IMG/VR virus record: IMGVR_UViG_3300025138_000248
Location: 1-28,559 of that record
Source of the DNA: a virus
DNA: 28,559 nt
Reading direction: 5' to 3' (one strand)
Shown: piece after piece, positions 23,401 to 28,018 of the stretch
Layout of the letters: the number at the start of each line of letters is the position of its first letter
Numbering within the stretch: the first letter of the stretch is position 1
The notes under the pieces: model-generated
The model's database searches: none
The model's input: only the letters and a program-made list of their open reading frames with translations
Told to the model about the DNA's origin: nothing
Translations under genes and position numbers: made by a program

Positions 23401-24645
23401 TATCATATTAAAGATTTCTTAACACATGATACCTTAACAAAACATGCATTAGATCCTTTTCAATATGCAGGTAATACTGTTAGTTCATCTTGGAATAATG
23501 TGTATTTAAGATTACCATTAGGAAGTAATAATAAAGTAGATTCAGCTTCTTATAATAATAATGGATTAGGAATAATTCAAAACTTTAACCCACACCCATC
23601 ATTTAGTTTATATGAATCTTCAAGCATATCTAGTTCTATTACAGGTCAATCCTTTAGTGAAGTTTACGAAACCCACAGACATTTAACACCAGATACTGTA
23701 GGTATTTCAACTACAAGTGAAAAAGTTAGAATAGATTCAGGTTCAGTAGATAGAAGTATATTATCATTTGATATAAAATCAGAAACATCTACATTAGATA
23801 GACAACCTTTAGATTATAATGATTTAGGAGTATTTTTCTCACCACAAGCAGAAATAAATGAAGATATTGTTTATACTTTAGGTGCATTTAGAATGGATGA
23901 TTATATAGGAGATCCAACTCATCAAAGCTTAGCAGAATATCCTGATTTAGAAAATTTAAAGTTAGAATATTTTCAAAAATATTTAAATAGTCACAGACAA
24001 AATATGTTTGATTATATAAGATTAATTCAATTTATAGATCATACTTTATTTAAAGTAGTAGAACAATTTGTACCTGCAAAAGCTAATTTAAAAACTGGTT
24101 TATTAATTGAGCCTCATTATTTAGAAAGACAAAAGTTTGCAAGACAAATACCTACATTTGAAAGATTAGAAAGAGATGCAGAATTTGATCCTTATTTAAA
24201 TTTAGAAGGAGAAGTCAAACATTATGAAGCTTGTATTAATATATCTGATAAAACAAATGAAAATTATTATACATGGGAAGGAGCATTAACAGCAAGTGAT
24301 AATTTATATATGAGCCAAAGTAAATATGCTTCTGATGAATGTAATCCTTATATTACATTATATGATAATTTTGATCCTTTATATGGAAATTATGTAGATT
24401 GTATAATTAGTAAAGAATATTATTATGTTTCTAAACCACCACAATTTTACCAAAATGATCCTGTAAATGAGGGTATAGATCCTAGAATCACAATAAATCC
24501 TCCTTCTCCTTCAAAACCTTCAGGATATGGAGGACGTGAGGTTATTCAAACAAGATTAGTATCACAACAAGGTACACAACAAGCAGCAACTAAAAGTACT
24601 AATGGAAATACTAATGGAAATGGAGAAGAATCTGGAGGATATTAA
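12124..24645 (+). CDS. Giant modular baseplate protein, tail protein I/gp7-like flanks with ~2,765-residue insertion
   Basis: 4,173 residues in one uninterrupted frame. Residues 1-790 look like a conserved phage baseplate protein: HIHDLGGELLE (38-48), a coiled coil (298-360) and KRLYHNLPYLLKTKGTERG (580-598), followed by ALMNCYGVP. That last block fits the tail protein I (P2 I) pattern, the family equivalent to T4 gp7. Residues 3560-4173 are a second conserved block with FDYIRLIQFIDHTLFKVVEQ (3962-3981), VPAKANLKTG and EPHYLER. From memory this block also occurs in large tail proteins of other marine phages. Between them lie eight copies of an A-B-C domain, a PA14-like domain, two VWA-like modules and a Cys-rich junction. 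The start overlaps the upstream stop by one base. Position after gp25 and gp6 matches the W-J-I order of P2. Function as wedge plus host-contact appendage is inference. Confidence 0.7.
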   Translation: MEKVTINKIERLKVSDSKGLTSRDINRKFGKTNDYIELHIHDLGGELLETTPNYQGYSLPDQIESNTSQLTSTLFIDPYQHLDDKGYKTGTYNVACNVHRKKIFSGLQADFKIHEISPSRTELKLKGLGVDENRVKKAILSFISEIETSLFNKDFILNFGNNINILGINVAYHNTDGCALIKLYEPLPPNIEIGAEFWVVEEIIEPLEFKVDLGETPIEEGGIPLRGPNFRIDTRLNDSIPSQFKVYNDFLENTHSASLYNVLSHLSESIELSIDYTQTGTGSLETGFHFENFTHFGSAEERLKNFKYKLELLELYQRQIDEINTIQGSVSASAAITTNISLIETKKAKLISGLDNYEKFLYYENHPFAWPKVPDFGIGNLQVTGSALLDESYWLQVGLTDCDVFFKPYNLRPTTSSQAKEWYGNTNELNIDYGGQILSASRFDRDNKHNLVRTIPEHISMREENVQYLTFTNMIGHYFDQIWIYIDHIGQIRNAHNSFKDGISKDLVYTALSSLGVEAFDQFENEELFEYIIGTNKTKSGSFGTYDAPDGTTMITSSLVTCDNGGGSMPKGDITKEIWKRLYHNLPYLLKTKGTERGIKALMNCYGVPETILNVKEYGGPTTDSTTYKTFNYEKFSRALAGSSDTEGYFIKAPWASSSSLFTGTIESRPNRSEGKIIFSIGAVKDLFNAPFPKTVELTATDLSVHTFTSNYDFLLHGESGLETAQSLAGAIDAHTLFSASVFVREDLYDPAHEKYNLDIEIMITQHLQGIDGNTEIKGTLFEDTLTPACGNPQQFPEVEFLTKVDFNAGGGINNSTTVTTVIPGINTCSSKVLIENGITADGSGNLINNGLFQDDAEFMDFVTNVTNGYTNTDISLYSFESLTPSAIPLYLGEFQCKGINDYGLFVIECFKADDCVNIQSVVTPTTFSPGTTAVGTITIPNNVGQNNGQYDGETVILTSADGTAHTFTLTGGGSVNSIGQDLMNAINADPNFTAINLDSVPQRTGYSLEIITIATGSSTNNPIQGSALNMSGDVAIMSLITNGLTGGTDSTGGEAVLPPSNSTCNAILDFYIDGINLSFNVTTVQFTDYIVQGTTGDSTYDSYLTQAIPYAASTHIYDGSAYVTSDGNSYNYGPTNSDYVFSHPTNQVFVTSTSIQAADKQGYLDPSEILNYCNRACGNVSSIKDACYTNYTTFINALNAQGIINVSIPGVNVDTKWSELKAADIITHFPASSSCGCDNYEIGNITTKNTLTQQPTVNTSIPLGQGAQNDNYGKNGVKFYSDTITTNSYNISQNNKYFGGSNINDGRLNNIGVWDGTNPWTGGTTIMNPINQWIGFSKCITVKNAGEYLIGLAGDDRIRLAINGEMLIEKDTNSADNYNYWWVYKVFLEAGNNTIVLEGKNDDDDASFGCDIVGPFPTGTFNSETDFHDIDNNGITLNGISYNDLEDLYKNNIVFSSQDELSTSTLGGEIFAGSFYGDPDTDTGVTDEASNYVDPERGGIPQLDWFIANDPTVQFNFRKFAYSHPDYLTATVSTSLSSYTPCFESQNQPTRLDANGDSTYWHTLQTIIISSKGWPPTLTTGFIMPNSFGGHQSYNTGDGLYYSDLGVYNSWESFINALNAVEGPEQFLTSMTRAEVESKIKNAEQSLINSQSFLDIHNQLITAPYDIQIKIATTVSHVICTQGTGSGTDTGGEFNTQTNQCPEGYLYNECTKLCEKTEITTTGENGCGGMVFNSNSCDDKIDTNHSGLSFTSHIYGIAANPDYHNVEFNTLKWSLGGGNNQLIPLPAACVQDEGPHYAYIKYVTYSGLGNVQYTSWSSFIDAINALGYSFQYGNEVNETNFGWQDLEEELGASELTCVWDWCGCGDSDGSFATSAEFVDYFTDFDNGFYGQNIDDYYFESDEPLPWGTFVEDQCTGSNGLPIRRVVGFKKDSSILPIDNTLYINYQTFINQLNVDGHGVSETANFTNLTSELITGSFEGSCQHKTLISNPQTSDGSFPTPGSGNTGMVDFLEYYSEQGNNIQDIAVDGFKFSVDPDTLTQTFQETCPLDATIYCFYDGTSMSAEVFTNVIETIENWVADQGTDFTGTIYHMVNSYERWLDCARLPFTNIGDHLLNGGFGSISTIYSHNDPIRLNSDINTTYTPQTNTITSGEKAFNGSHNWYKLAKNGTGNTRSKQIVKNIENGGLVTIQGQSVTLKSVINDGNGLYDDEVPNKADNYEGVNWNWRGPAPSLQNATDKALVFNFYDESSETSSSGKRQYHQSSNKTTPDFSDVGLTQAKIELGGSQGQKDWRSDYELFIKTYFENIDRTATNYKDQGDLINFMYPSAPIGLIANGSSVIQGVDGVTAFHKTMLAFPLHAWGSILTGSATNPGMLDTGHEYLETAPPANNAIYLTALDSNGGANSNPYAEATWANETGLGTPSGYDPTYGYGGLQNYGWVVTSEAVKENAFTSFEFENALEKVLNDTLCSDFTVQEFTDPNICLDVNGNMLFTINEFFMDPNINSTPFTKYTDYITEGQNAGKVITLADTRLESQIGGPISVDECICADVCPNDLVLNNNTIITLTGSLFDQYNSPFTIGQSITQANNNGFSATVESLDSDSNAIIINITSGTLTFSDPLVDVGTGAQYIPDPQTGEFIISQPQGVFTNYDEYMNFISDPVNGYNTTNLNTLKFQLVDQSFQEITTEEEDCSINADIYVYYDHTSMGDQAIQDAFISVNNWVLDLQTTQGYNKTVYHIFARDERWVKWGTGTLEGFTDQNKYHPLNYNTEPYLISASNDPGNFPVPGGIYSGTYPASSPLSSVGPATEDVLTICYLDESDNEYVNYENSSASPYNPQFSSNINAAFQVDRNDYVSAYNQFNGGNVANFFYPTPNLYRTTGGDLTAHYTQTILEALASITSGDNDTGLLANPPSTPNMQSTGDTSLGSPWTGHAFYNILKTSNPYFNQGFGELDKYGWGLNVTFPAMSSTQLAIDLNEFVSTSDLCITETVQEVEINVLCTGSTSTDTNQYGLYTVEGFYQNALIEPSSTINEYSTDLTLYGNWNDFITQKIQEDGATGINFLNNNGANININTTWDDLSNSVATSGTTTTTTTTTIAGPTINVFTIGNPYTSTFNNSSLNSGITGNPTQQLNWLISEGHGQNIDGWYFDNDTLNSASNANGCCCDNLPPGGNPNGHSGGVYSTVEDFTFTCIGEQAFSSVAGTYQSWHTFIDTINQLNYISVPGTTTTGFNAGSACEGSTDTGISGSAYTSSLTYNIQYCVNNGGATYTGNVFPGNTIEENYIDYVAANDPTNDFSNYYFEDTGYNVGTCSSYSKYGTGFTIQCLSSTSSTNAAAGFFGNLMVSGTNSSLEYTSWTSFINALNVSENINNKGANPFSVTNTLLQVLDKMDGFWRNYDTGTEQPTVEYRLDFGVDSCECSTTTGPSTSVQQDIFTYQDDVTNILTYFNSTSEINYSAAFIVNTSEASCEDIPGPTIDVEDTQSISGNISLYGQIDGGACVCIPETTGGESLDGDIEFESCICCPESSSISVGCLVAGEVSSSRCECSADTYETIINFVSASSFEIIPSSSAKMVEFRIKPHRLDKPEYTSLEACCDPIVTVPTASHLFSLYNEHHPEVTPHLVLRPYTGSDVSSSDDFKNFGSLDLYKKGLIVGSTDIFPVYNGNFWNIFIGTKGESGSNSEVYFGAYQSNFLGHVTHLTASATFSEYERALSFGDTAYNLANRILPAETAYFCGVPTNTNSVSGSVNTFKYSGSLQEIKYHIKDFLTHDTLTKHALDPFQYAGNTVSSSWNNVYLRLPLGSNNKVDSASYNNNGLGIIQNFNPHPSFSLYESSSISSSITGQSFSEVYETHRHLTPDTVGISTTSEKVRIDSGSVDRSILSFDIKSETSTLDRQPLDYNDLGVFFSPQAEINEDIVYTLGAFRMDDYIGDPTHQSLAEYPDLENLKLEYFQKYLNSHRQNMFDYIRLIQFIDHTLFKVVEQFVPAKANLKTGLLIEPHYLERQKFARQIPTFERLERDAEFDPYLNLEGEVKHYEACINISDKTNENYYTWEGALTASDNLYMSQSKYASDECNPYITLYDNFDPLYGNYVDCIISKEYYYVSKPPQFYQNDPVNEGIDPRITINPPSPSKPSGYGGREVIQTRLVSQQGTQQAATKSTNGNTNGNGEESGGY
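14689..15795 (+). repeat. A-B-C domain copy 1 (with inserted beta domain)
   Basis: Residues 856-1224. Motif A: AEFMDFVTNVTNGYTNTDI then YSFES (857-882). Motif B: YTNYTTFINALNAQG (1189-1203). Motif C: WSELKAAD (1218-1225). A CGC pair (1236, 1238) follows. The A-B gap is about 300 residues because of the domain at 930-1035 and further sequence. Confidence 0.65.
14911..15228 (+). other. Beta domain inserted in copy 1
   Basis: Residues 930-1035, with GETVILTSADGTAHTFTLTG (954-973) then GQDLMNAINADPNFTA (980-995). The same pattern appears at 693-745 in the conserved flank (TVELTATDLSVHTFT, then SLAGAIDAHTLFSAS), so the insertion may be a relative of a domain already in the protein. Confidence 0.5.
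16126..16377 (+). other. PA14-like beta domain between copies 1 and 2
   Basis: Residues 1335-1418. AGEYLIGLAGDDRIRLAING (1346-1365) followed by EMLIEK, then VFLEAGNNTIVLEG (1387-1400) and a DDDD run. The succession 'GDDxxRLxINGxxLI...' then 'LEAGNNxIVLEG' fits PA14-type sugar- or surface-binding modules. Catalysis is not expected. Confidence 0.5.
16627..17052 (+). repeat. A-B-C domain copy 2
   Basis: Residues 1502-1643. Motif A: PQLDWFIANDPTVQFNF then FAYS (1502-1524). Motif B: YNSWESFINALNAVEG (1609-1624). Motif C: RAEVESKI (1634-1641). A single Cys lies between A and B (TPCFES). Confidence 0.65.
17371..17679 (+). repeat. A-B-C domain copy 3
   Basis: Residues 1750-1852. Motif A-like: FTSHIYGIAANPDYHNVEF then LKWSL (1751-1776). 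Motif B: YTSWSSFIDAINALGY (1814-1829). Motif C: WQDLEEELG (1844-1852). A CGC pair follows (1863, 1865). A-B spacing is about 64 residues. Confidence 0.65.
17749..18045 (+). repeat. A-B-C domain copy 4
   Basis: Residues 1876-1974. Motif A: EFVDYFTDFDNGFYGQNIDD then YYFES (1877-1901). Motif B: YINYQTFINQLNVDG (1943-1957). Motif C: FTNLTSELI (1966-1974). It starts about 24 residues after the end of copy 3, the tightest tandem pair. Confidence 0.7.
18145..19734 (+). repeat. A-B-C domain copy 5 (with VWA-like insertion)
   Basis: Residues 2008-2537. Motif A: MVDFLEYYSEQGNNIQDI then FKFSVD (2008-2035). A degenerate motif B, YTDYITEGQNAGK (2511-2523), and motif C, DTRLESQIG (2529-2537), come after the 424-residue VWA-like insertion. 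A CIC pair follows (2545, 2547). Confidence 0.5.
18262..19533 (+). other. VWA-like module 1
   Basis: Residues 2047-2470. A strand IYCFYDGTSMS (D2058) looks like a degenerate MIDAS loop. TIYHMVNSYERW (2088-2099), a second strand ALVFNFYDESSE (D2247), NFMYPSAP, NYGWVVTSEA and a closing NDTLCSDFTVQEF follow. The same ordered landmarks occur in module 2. Metal binding is uncertain because the second serine of DxSxS is replaced by Met. Confidence 0.45.
20065..21369 (+). repeat. A-B-C domain copy 6 (with VWA-like insertion)
   Basis: Residues 2648-3082. Motif A: YDEYMNFISDPVNGYNTTNL then LKFQLVD (2650-2678). Motif B: YGNWNDFITQKIQEDG (3040-3055). Motif C: TTWDDLSNSV (3073-3082). VWA-like module 2 lies between A and B. 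Confidence 0.55.
20191..21093 (+). other. VWA-like module 2
   Basis: Residues 2690-2990. IYVYYDHTSMG (D2702), TVYHIFARDERW (2734-2745), DVLTICYLDESDN (D2817), ANFFYPTPNLY, DKYGWGLNVTF and TSDLCITETVQEV mirror the landmarks of module 1 in the same order. It is shorter because the segment between the first and second strand is about 75 residues smaller. Confidence 0.45.
21382..21408 (+). repeat. Nine-threonine run (three 9-base repeats)
   Basis: ACAACAACC, ACAACAACC and ACAACAACT in tandem encode nine Thr (3087-3095) between copies 6 and 7, probably a linker. The near identity of the units points to slippage. Confidence 0.9.
21499..21780 (+). repeat. A-B-C domain copy 7 (motif C not visible)
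   Basis: Residues 3126-3219. Motif A: PTQQLNWLISEGHGQNIDGW then YFDND (3127-3151). Three adjacent Cys (3162-3164). Motif B: YQSWHTFIDTINQLNY (3204-3219). I cannot find a clear motif C after it. Confidence 0.6.
21955..22293 (+). repeat. A-B-C domain copy 8
   Basis: Residues 3278-3390. Motif A: ENYIDYVAANDPTNDFSNYY then FED (3280-3302). Motif B: YTSWTSFINALNVSEN (3352-3367). Motif C-like: TNTLLQVLDKM (3379-3389). A CEC pair follows (3416, 3418). Confidence 0.65.
22366..22758 (+). other. Cys-rich junction with repeated CxC motifs
   Basis: Residues 3415-3545 hold eleven Cys, mostly as CxC: 3416/3418 (SCECS), 3498/3500 (ACVCIPE), 3519/3521/3522 (SCICCPE) and 3543/3545 (RCECSAD). It joins the last A-B-C copy to the conserved C-terminal flank. 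Metal binding or disulfide cross-links are possible. Confidence 0.6.
22801..24645 (+). other. Conserved C-terminal flank of the giant protein
   Basis: Residues 3560-4173. MVEFRIKPHRLDKPEYTSL (3572-3590), then a lectin-like beta region (LFSLYNEH...GNFWNIFIGTKGE) and a helical block with FDYIRLIQFIDHTLFKVVEQ and VPAKANLKTGLLIEPHYLER (3962-4002). This block recurs, by memory, in large tail proteins of other marine and Bacteroidota phages. The end is a Gln/Asn/Gly-rich tail. Confidence 0.55.
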
Positions 24646-24663
24646 GGAGCCTAATAGAATATA

Positions 24664-24682
24664 TATGTATATAAAACAAACA
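24664..24682 (+). promoter_or_regulatory. Possible variant late promoter
   Basis: In the 41-base gap before the next gene, TATGTATATAAAACAAACA keeps the TATA-rich core followed by an ACAAAC leader seen at 6262-6284 and 27992-28014, but not the exact 9-mer. It ends four bases before the ATG at 24687. Confidence 0.35.
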
Positions 24683-24686
24683 GATA

Positions 24687-27600
24687 ATGTCAAATCATAA
24701 TATATGGGATAATAGTTGGGGTAGTATAACTAACCGCGAATCAACTCCTCCTTCAGGATGGAGTTGGGTAGATGGTAAAAATTATTGGGAATACTCAGGA
24801 CAAATTACAACACCTTCAACACCTCCAACCATAATATACCAAACATCTTCTATAGATTGTTTTCCTGATGTAGTTGTAAACACAACAGGAGATCCTATAG
24901 TAATACCAACAGGAGAACCTGTTCATATACCAGGTATTTCTCCAGGAAAAACTATACCTACAGCACCTGCTCCCCCTGTTTCAAACCCACAACCACCGGT
25001 ACCTACCTTTGGTAAATTATATAATGTATGTTTTAATGATGAACTTTTAAACCAAAAAGGATGGACTAGAGCAAGATGGGAAGGATGTAAATTAAGATCT
25101 TTATATTATAATGAATATACAGGTGAAATGGATGAAGGAAAAGAATTAAGCCCAATTCAAAATCCTAATTTAGATACAAGTATAGATGGTTTAGAATTTA
25201 TACTAACAGCTTCTTATAATTTTTCATCATCAGGTGTTTCTAGCCAAACAGGTAATCCTTTTGAATTTGATCAAGATAGTGGTATAGTTTATACTTTAAA
25301 TGGATGTACCCTTAATTCATTACGTTTTCAAAACGAATTTAGAGATGATATACCTGATAGAGAAAAATATCCACCAAAAAGTTTAGATGCAATAGATCAA
25401 ACTTATCAAAAGAAAAATAAATCTTTAGCTCAATCACCTTTTGGACCTAAAATATATGATATACCTTTAGTACCTACATCACATTACAAAATAAATCCTT
25501 ACACCCAAGAACCAGAAGAACAAGAAAGAAAAAGAGGAGAATTTTCTTTAATTCCTACTCCTATAAAATTAAACCCAATAGATCCTAAAGGACTAACAGG
25601 GGGGCCTTTCTTTTTGGGGACAGATTCAGGACAAGATGAAACTGTAGCTGGAAATAATAGATTAGCTTCAGAATACCAAATCAGAACAGAGGAAAGAGAA
25701 TATGTCCATCAAGGTCCTTGGTCTTACATAGATGAATCAGGAACTACAGTAAGTTCTGTTAGTCTCCCGGGAGGAGTTGCTGATTTAAATGATTTTACTA
25801 CTTGGGGTTATAATCAAACTTTTATTTCTAGATCAGCTATTTTACCTGAAAAAGAAACAGAAGGAGATTTAACATATGGTAAAAGTCCAGTAATTGAAAA
25901 TTATTCAAATGCAGTATTCTTTGGAAACACAGTGTATGGTTATCAACAAAGTGAAGTATTTCCAGGACCAGGTCCTGATTTTTCATATATTAAATTAGAA
26001 AAAGCTTATATATTCAATTCTGAAGATGATGAATTTTTTGTACAAGAAATAAAATCAGAAGGAGAAGATAGAACATTTCAAAACCAAATGCAATCTACTT
26101 TTCCTTGGGCCACAGATTTTAGAATGAAATTGTTAGATTATGATCAAGAAAATAATTTAAAAACAAGTTATGGTGTCCATTGGAATAGAGGATATTTTTC
26201 AGAAATAGCAACATACACAACAGAATCAGCTCACAGAACAGGATCAGGACATTATCCAGGGGTAGGAAGAGGATTTACTTTAATGGGGGGAAATTATATA
26301 GGAGCTTCAGCAGGAACAGATATAATAGCAGGTATTGGAGGGGTTGCAACAGGACATGGTCATATTGATGCATCAATACCAAGTCAACCAGCAATGGGTC
26401 CTCATTCAGATGATATAGATGAAATTAATGAGGGAGTTCAATTTAGAAAAGCTCCAGTTGATGATAATGATGGTGGTTATTATTATTTAGCTAGTGATAC
26501 AGGAGCAGGAGAAGGAAGTTTTCTTTATGGTACCTTTAAACGAGCAGGATCTGATTTTGGTAGAGAAGAGAAAAATTTTCCTAAATACCAAGAAATGGTA
26601 GCACCAGGTAATTTTAAATCAGGTCCAGGAACAGGTAACTTTTTTGGATTAGATCCTTTACCTGGAGGAATGAGATATTACGAATTTAAATTTTATCCTA
26701 TATATAGACCTGTAGCAGGAATGTCGGCAGATGGTTCTGATAATAGAACAGCAGGAAGAATAGTAGCAGGAACTTTTGAAATAAATGATAAAAATCCTTC
26801 AGCAGATTGGTGGTTTAGTAAAGGAGGACATAAAGAAATTTTATGGGTTTCTGAAAGTTGTGCTGGAGATGTGACAGCAAGTATGAAAATGTTTATGGAT
26901 GAATGTCATAAACAAGATGATTTATACATTGTAACATTTAATGAAGCTAAAGATGTTGATAAATCATTTAATCAAAGTTTCCAAAGAGAAGATCATCCTT
27001 ATTTATCAAGATCATTAGGAAACGTACCAGGATATGGAGGAACTCCATCTTTAGATTATGCCGATGCTACTAATGGAGACGGTAATGAGGGTGATAATAC
27101 AGCACCCTATAGCTATTATATAAATTATACTAGACCCCTAAATACTTTTGGAAGTATGTTATATAGTAATAGACCAGAAGCAGTCGGTGTAAAAAACGCA
27201 CATAATTTACTAGCCGGTATGGGGGATGCAGCAGAAATAGGTATGGGATGGTATGATTATTCGGAAGAAGCATTGGAATGGTCAGCTACAGTAGGACAAA
27301 CAACAAACTCAGAAACAGGAGAAATTTGGTCTGTAAATGATAAAGGATATAAAGGAAAATATGTAGGATTTGGACCCATGGGGGGAATACATGCAGGAGG
27401 TATAAACGCACCTAGATTTATGAATGGAACTCCTTTTATTCAATTAGGAGATGCTGATGGTAGAGGATTTAAAAATGATGGTGCGGGATCTCAAAATGAT
27501 ATTTCTATAACTAATGGAGGAACAGGAGGTACAAATGGAACTATTTATTATAACACTGTAAGTGTATGGACAGGTTACATGTATGGAAATAATTGGGGAC

Positions 27601-27977
27601 AATTTTGGACAGGTGCTAAATACATTGACCATAAAACCAGAAAAGGATGGTCTGGTTTAAATAAATGGACAATTTCAAAATTAGAAGAAAGACCTAATTT
27701 TATATTAGCTGATATAAATAAACAAGAAGAATTACCACAGGGTGTGGGTAATAAAGGATTTATACTTATACCCGATACTTTAAATCCTAGAATTAAAGCA
27801 AATTTAGATTATTATTTAAGCAAAGCAGGTTTAATTGATAAAACAAGAGCTCCAAAATATAAAGATAAATCAATTAAAAGAAATACTTATTTACCTCCTA
27901 AAGTAAAATTAGGAAAAAGAAAAAGAAAAGGATTCTTTTGGAAATTGATAAAAAGAGTAAAAGGTAAAAAATATTAA
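24687..27977 (+). CDS. Large tail/fibre-like structural protein (unknown)
   Basis: 1,096 residues; no named family recognised. A Trp-rich start (IWDNSWGSI, GWSWVDGKNYWEYSG) and a Pro/Thr-rich stretch (41-107) precede a conserved-looking block KLYNVCFNDELLNQKGWTRA (110-129) with WEGCKL. A central block has YGKSPVIENYSNAVFFGN (397-414), a pattern I associate with large structural proteins of marine T4-like phages. The second half is Gly-rich with many short strands (GPMGGIHAGGINAPRFMNG and others), like a fibre or adhesin beta domain. The last 22 residues are very basic (LGKRKRKGFFWKLIKRVKGK, then KY). It follows the giant baseplate gene after 41 bases with a promoter-like variant, so it may belong to the same appendage or be a separate fibre. 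The start is supported by the A-rich leader. Confidence 0.6.
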   Translation: MSNHNIWDNSWGSITNRESTPPSGWSWVDGKNYWEYSGQITTPSTPPTIIYQTSSIDCFPDVVVNTTGDPIVIPTGEPVHIPGISPGKTIPTAPAPPVSNPQPPVPTFGKLYNVCFNDELLNQKGWTRARWEGCKLRSLYYNEYTGEMDEGKELSPIQNPNLDTSIDGLEFILTASYNFSSSGVSSQTGNPFEFDQDSGIVYTLNGCTLNSLRFQNEFRDDIPDREKYPPKSLDAIDQTYQKKNKSLAQSPFGPKIYDIPLVPTSHYKINPYTQEPEEQERKRGEFSLIPTPIKLNPIDPKGLTGGPFFLGTDSGQDETVAGNNRLASEYQIRTEEREYVHQGPWSYIDESGTTVSSVSLPGGVADLNDFTTWGYNQTFISRSAILPEKETEGDLTYGKSPVIENYSNAVFFGNTVYGYQQSEVFPGPGPDFSYIKLEKAYIFNSEDDEFFVQEIKSEGEDRTFQNQMQSTFPWATDFRMKLLDYDQENNLKTSYGVHWNRGYFSEIATYTTESAHRTGSGHYPGVGRGFTLMGGNYIGASAGTDIIAGIGGVATGHGHIDASIPSQPAMGPHSDDIDEINEGVQFRKAPVDDNDGGYYYLASDTGAGEGSFLYGTFKRAGSDFGREEKNFPKYQEMVAPGNFKSGPGTGNFFGLDPLPGGMRYYEFKFYPIYRPVAGMSADGSDNRTAGRIVAGTFEINDKNPSADWWFSKGGHKEILWVSESCAGDVTASMKMFMDECHKQDDLYIVTFNEAKDVDKSFNQSFQREDHPYLSRSLGNVPGYGGTPSLDYADATNGDGNEGDNTAPYSYYINYTRPLNTFGSMLYSNRPEAVGVKNAHNLLAGMGDAAEIGMGWYDYSEEALEWSATVGQTTNSETGEIWSVNDKGYKGKYVGFGPMGGIHAGGINAPRFMNGTPFIQLGDADGRGFKNDGAGSQNDISITNGGTGGTNGTIYYNTVSVWTGYMYGNNWGQFWTGAKYIDHKTRKGWSGLNKWTISKLEERPNFILADINKQEELPQGVGNKGFILIPDTLNPRIKANLDYYLSKAGLIDKTRAPKYKDKSIKRNTYLPPKVKLGKRKRKGFFWKLIKRVKGKKY

Positions 27978-27991
27978 GAAACAAAAAAACA

Positions 27992-28014
27992 TTATATTTA
28001 TAACAAACAACAAA
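27992..28014 (+). promoter_or_regulatory. Putative phage late promoter and A/C-rich leader
   Basis: Second copy of the 23-base block seen at 6262-6284 (TTATATTTATAACAAACAAC then AAA), placed 5 bases before the ATG at 28019 in a 41-base gap. The core TATTTATAA spans 27995-28003. Confidence 0.65.
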
Positions 28015-28018
28015 AACA

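Noticed and set aside
12124-24645. Possibility that the 12.5-kb frame is an assembly artefact or several fused genes
   Set aside because: No internal stop or frame shift, conserved flanks at both ends in the same frame, and internal copies have diverged in DNA, which argues against a collapsed or misjoined repeat.
24659-24672. AT palindrome-like stretch TATATATGTATATA as a terminator
   Set aside because: No GC stem and no following U tract; it reads better as a promoter-like element before the next ATG.
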